Shown: positions 9,171 to 11,965 of the stretch, in pieces | Position numbering within the stretch: the stretch's first letter is position 1 | Layout: the number at the start of each line of letters is the position of its first letter | Assembly (NCBI RefSeq): GCF_000330505.1 | Contig: NW_004191646.1 | Location: 49,374-61,338, forward strand | Length of the DNA: 11,965 bases | From: Entamoeba invadens IP1 | Lineage: Eukaryota > Evosea > Mastigamoebida > Endamoebidae | Direction of reading: 5' to 3' | The notes under the pieces: model-generated | Seen by the model: only the letters and a program-made list of their open reading frames with translations | What the model was told of the DNA's origin: nothing | The model's database searches: none | Program-made: the position numbers and the translations under genes

Positions 9171-10754
9171 TCATTTCTTATCTTTCGACTTTGCAAGTCG
9201 TTTTTCTTCGGTTTCTTTTCTTTCGACAGAAACCCTTTTAACTTTGGTTACTGGAGCTAATTTGGGAGTTTTTCCCAAGAATTTGTTCACTTCCCTGGCC
9301 TTCTCCTTTTCTACTCTGATAACACCAACCACATCATCCGATGGGTTATAATTAAGGTTTTATTCCTCTTCCATTCGCTTTGTAATTATTTTTGGAACAA
9401 TAACTACACAACTTGATTGAAAGCTTTCACAACATTGTTGCCATTGGCAGTCACTTCCCAAGAATAGATCAGTTCCCTGATTCTATCTTCTTCTTTGAGA
9501 CTAACAAACTTTTTTAGGCAGTTTTTAAACTCTTCCGAGTCAAAAGAAAGAATGTTCTTCATAGGCTTGGATCTTTCGGTTTCTTTTTCGATTTGGAATT
9601 TGTGTTGGAACAAATTGTTTTTGTTACCCAAAAGCTTCTTTTGGATTCCAACAATTCCAAGATCTAATGGCTGCGTGAGATGTGATGAATGAGGGATAAG
9701 CTCAATCATTTCAATGTAATTTTCCTCAAACAAACGGGTGAATTCTGTGTCAAAATGGCCAGAAAAACCATCAATCAACAAATAGCTTTTTGTTTCTTTT
9801 CGTACACCAAGGAACTCTTTTTTCTTTGGATCTCGGCAATGAAGATCTTTTTAATCCATTCGATGTACAGCTCCTTGTTCAGGAATCCATTGGGTTGGCT
9901 TCGAATAAGAGCTCTGCTCTTGTATGAGGCAACCAAAGATTGGTCCATGAGGACCCGTTTGCTGACAACCAATGGAACCAGTCTGGTTCCATCACTGCAA
10001 ATACAACACAAAAGAGATATGCGAGAAGCATCTCTTTGAACACCATTGTACACTGTTTCATTAGACTCAACTCAACAGTAAACAGTTTTGCTGGTCGCAT
10101 CGACCCATTGGGAAAAGCCGACTTCATCCAAGTTGAACACGAGTTCAGATCTTACGCCATCAATTATGTTTTTTAACCTTTCCATCCAGGCTTTGATGTC
10201 ATCTTTTGAAAGAGCTGCTCTTTCGAGCTCCATGACTGGAGCAACTCTGGTTTCCACACCCGGTATTTTGGACATGATCTCGTGGAGCGCTTGGCTCTCT
10301 ATTGCAATTCCACGATTCTTCAGAAGATAAAGACCAAGTTCTTCTGGTTTAACTGACGTGTTTTGTTCAACAGTTTGTTTCACTTCTTTGATTATATCAT
10401 CCGATAAAATCCTTGTTCTTCCTTTTTCTAAGCATTTGCCTTCCTTCTTTTCTTTGTTAATTTTTGCTCTCTGACTTTCGACACTTCTTTTTTCTGTGTT
10501 CCAAATAACAATTCCAAACAAGTGGTCAATGAAACTTTTTTGGGAAACACGCATACTCTTTCTTTTTTTTCGAAATAATCCAAAAAATTAACTTCATCCC
10601 TGAAATAACAAAATTCTTGTTTGTTGACTATGCTTTCAAATTCTTGAAAAGCAATAAAGAGTTGAACGTTATCTTTAAGGTGGTCTCTCAAATTGTTTGA
10701 ATTGGCAACCATATGCTTCATGATGTTCTTGCTACGTACTTTTTCTTCTTTCAT
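9171..10754 (-). pseudogene. pogo/Tc1-like DDE transposase, decayed (three frameshifts, two stops)
   Basis: The coding trace runs from the ATG at 10754 to the TGA at 9173-9171, about 527 codons, a normal length for DDE_1-type (pogo-like) transposases. After a poorly conserved N-terminus, a helix-turn-helix-like region follows GRTRILSDDI (about 10330-10430). The DDE domain has a first Asp in VFNLDEVGF (10128-10126), a second in LLIDGFSGH (9772-9770) and a third in SHLTQPLDLG (9664-9662); 35 residues lie between the second and third. The lesions are a frame change in or near the A8 tract at 10570-10563, a TGA at 10074-10072 with the same frame continuing after it, a frame change around 9782-9830 in an A-rich stretch, a frame change near 9407, and a TAA at 9362-9360. 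Past 9404 a Lys/Glu-rich tail (NPSDDVVGVIRVEKEK and on) continues to 9171. Overlapping frames at 9879-10127 and on the plus strand are shadows. All three catalytic Asp codons survive, but no functional protein can be made. Confidence 0.88.
9171..10754 (-). mobile_element. Remnant of a pogo/Tc1-like DNA transposon, ends not resolved
   Basis: The decayed transposase marks an old class II insertion. Coordinates cover only the coding trace; the true ends lie outside it. Two weak candidate inverted pairs flank it (9130-9145 with 11007-11022, 14 of 16 matching; and TTTCGTAAT near 9116-9125 with its complement near 10860). Matches of this quality are expected by chance in DNA this A+T-rich, so neither was accepted as the terminal repeat. 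G+C is visibly higher inside than in the flanks. Confidence 0.7.
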
Positions 10755-10976
10755 TTTATAAACATATTTCTATGTTATTTGTTTTGACATAAGTGATTGA
10801 GGTTTTATTTTTTTGGTTTTATAGTTTGTGGGTTATTTATTATTGTTATATTAGATTGTTATTACGAAAAATTGAAGAAAGTTGGAATAAATAATATTTA
10901 ATAAATATAATTATCATATTAATTTAAAAGAGAAAACAGCAAAAATAGAGCATTTTACTATGTATTAATAATATAT

Positions 10977-10998
10977 TTATTATTAATATTAATAATAA
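10977..10998. repeat. 22-bp perfect A/T palindrome
   Basis: The sequence is self-complementary over 22 bp, centred on AATATT, and made only of A and T. It lies 223 bp upstream of the transposase start. It may belong to the transposon's 5' region, but pure A/T palindromes are common in this background. Confidence 0.55.
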
Positions 10999-11088
10999 TT
11001 AAAATATGGTTAAATTAATAACTTGTTTATTAATAAATATGGTTTTTTGTTTCATAAATTGGTCTATTAATGACTATTATGACGGGTT

Positions 11089-11292
11089 TTGTATGTATTA
11101 AACCCCGAAACAATAGATGTTATTTACCTATTTTCAACTTTTTTAACAATTAACTCTGAACATGTTGTTCTTTTCTTGACTGTTTTGTTTGTGTTATCCG
11201 ATGTTTTTAACTACAATCCGCTATTTGCCACAATTTATAAACTCTTAGTTATTTATCGATGGACAAATAAAACCGCTGGTCGACCATTTTAA
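11089..11292 (+). pseudogene. Possible remnant of a small membrane protein, unrecognised
   Basis: This open frame reads a hydrophobic, probably membrane-spanning peptide (for example VVLFLTVLFVLSDVF) and ends WTNKTAGRPF. It uses Pro, Asp, Glu, Cys-free hydrophobic blocks and C-ending codons more than nearby random frames do. It begins just after an in-frame TGA at 11080-11082 and has no ATG at its start. A second frame from ATG 11039 (about 20 codons) overlaps its beginning, as if one reading frame had shifted near 11092. No family was recognised, and chance is a serious alternative. Confidence 0.2.
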
Positions 11293-11965
11293 ATAAATTT
11301 ACTGGATTATTTTCCCAACAAATTATTTTTGCATAAAAAAGTTTTAAAAACAATGATTTTGAAAATAACAAAAGGGTGCAAATGTGAAGTAATAATAACA
11401 TTTGGAATGAAAATAAAAAAGTTAATAAACACTATTTTCACCATTTTAAAAGAAATGCTCTCTGTTTCGCTTGAAAAGTTTGATTTTAAAAACACTCTTA
11501 AATAAGTGAACAATGACAGTGAAACAATGTTGTGTTAAAACAAGAGTGTTCCCCTCAATAACGGAAAACACTTTAAATCCAATAAATCTGTTTTTCAATT
11601 GCAAAAATAAAATTTTCAAAAGTTGAGGTATTGGTGTTATAAGGTGTGGGAAAAGGTACAGTGTTCATCATCATGTCACTTTTAAGAAACTGTGATTTGG
11701 AACACTTATTGATGGTATTTGAAATACCGTTTGTTCAACAACATCAGTGTGCGAGTGTCAAGTAATGTAGTTATCATAAACAAAAATTCTACTAAACAAC
11801 TTGATAAATCACAGAAGGAATGTTGAACAAAGATTCACTAAGAAAGATTTGAAAAAAAATGTTATTCAGAAAAATAAATTTGATATTTCAAAAACACCAA
11901 AAGACTAAATCAAAATAAAACCATTTTTTGTCGTCATACGAATATTACATTTATTTTTAGACAGA

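Larger units (their letters stand above)
10755..11965. other. A+T-rich sequence with weak coding-like traces
   Basis: TATAAA (10760-10755) sits directly before the transposase ATG on the minus strand. The rest is A+T-rich and holds a 22-bp palindrome at 10977-10998. It also has a hydrophobic frame around 11039-11292, a small hairpin with arms GGGTTT (11084-11089) and AAACCC (11100-11105), and GGTATTT/AAATACC at 11714-11728. A 30-codon frame starts at ATG 11673. The minus-strand frame at 11307-11513 is A+T-driven and was not accepted. No gene is firmly supported; one could begin beyond the right edge. Confidence 0.55.

Noticed and set aside
9879..10127. 82-codon minus-strand frame and the plus-strand frames at 9495-9692, 9689-10039, 9940-10176 and 10088-10330
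   Set aside because: They overlap the conserved DDE frame and carry no motif; they are shadows of the transposase.
9116..10864. TTTCGTAAT on the left and its complement near 10856-10864 as transposon ends
   Set aside because: Nine bases only, with gapped and weak extension, and unequal distances to the coding trace.
9130..11022. GTTAATAAATTAACCA (9130-9145) and its near-complement at 11007-11022 as the transposon's terminal inverted repeats
   Set aside because: 14 of 16 matches in pure A/T-rich words is about what chance gives when two flanks of this size and composition are compared.
8919..11818. Similar words TTGATAGATCACAGAA and TTGATAAATCACAGAA near 8921 and 11802 as a flanking direct repeat
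   Set aside because: There is no extended similarity around them, and one mismatch in 16 bases over this distance is weak evidence.

Overview
The window looks like nuclear DNA from an Entamoeba species, most likely E. invadens. The intergenic DNA is extremely A+T-rich. There is a BspA-type leucine-rich-repeat gene with the N-terminal block typical of that Entamoeba family, an intronless gene for a cysteine-rich secreted surface protein, and a pogo/Tc1-like DDE transposase remnant (DNA transposons are abundant in E. invadens). The species call rests on recognition, not on a database search.

Layout, left to right. 1-960 is A+T-rich with no supportable gene. 961-1638 (minus) is a BspA-like leucine-rich-repeat gene interrupted by one in-frame TAA. 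1639-4748 is a 3.1 kb gene desert with several short perfect inverted repeats and, at 3340-3527, a compact MITE-like element whose two ends each carry a matched pair of ACGTTGTCT motifs at the same distance from the tip. 4749-6251 (plus) is the only clearly intact gene: a 500-residue secreted, probably membrane-anchored, cysteine-rich protein that may be expansin-like. 6252-9170 is a second 2.9 kb desert containing a striking 20-bp-stem hairpin (6686-6731) and a cluster of GTGAGT-type repeats (7561-7625). 9171-10754 (minus) is a decayed DDE_1-type transposase of about 527 codons with three frameshifts and two nonsense codons; its C-terminal tail lies outside the obvious open frames and was found by reading on in another frame. 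10755-11965 is A+T-rich, with a 22-bp palindrome and weak coding-like traces.

The genes do not form a pathway. The picture is one active surface-protein gene between long stretches of transposon and multigene-family debris: one dead BspA paralogue, one dead transposon and one non-autonomous element. The MITE's ends do not visibly match sequence around the transposase, so there is no evidence here that this transposase family mobilised it.
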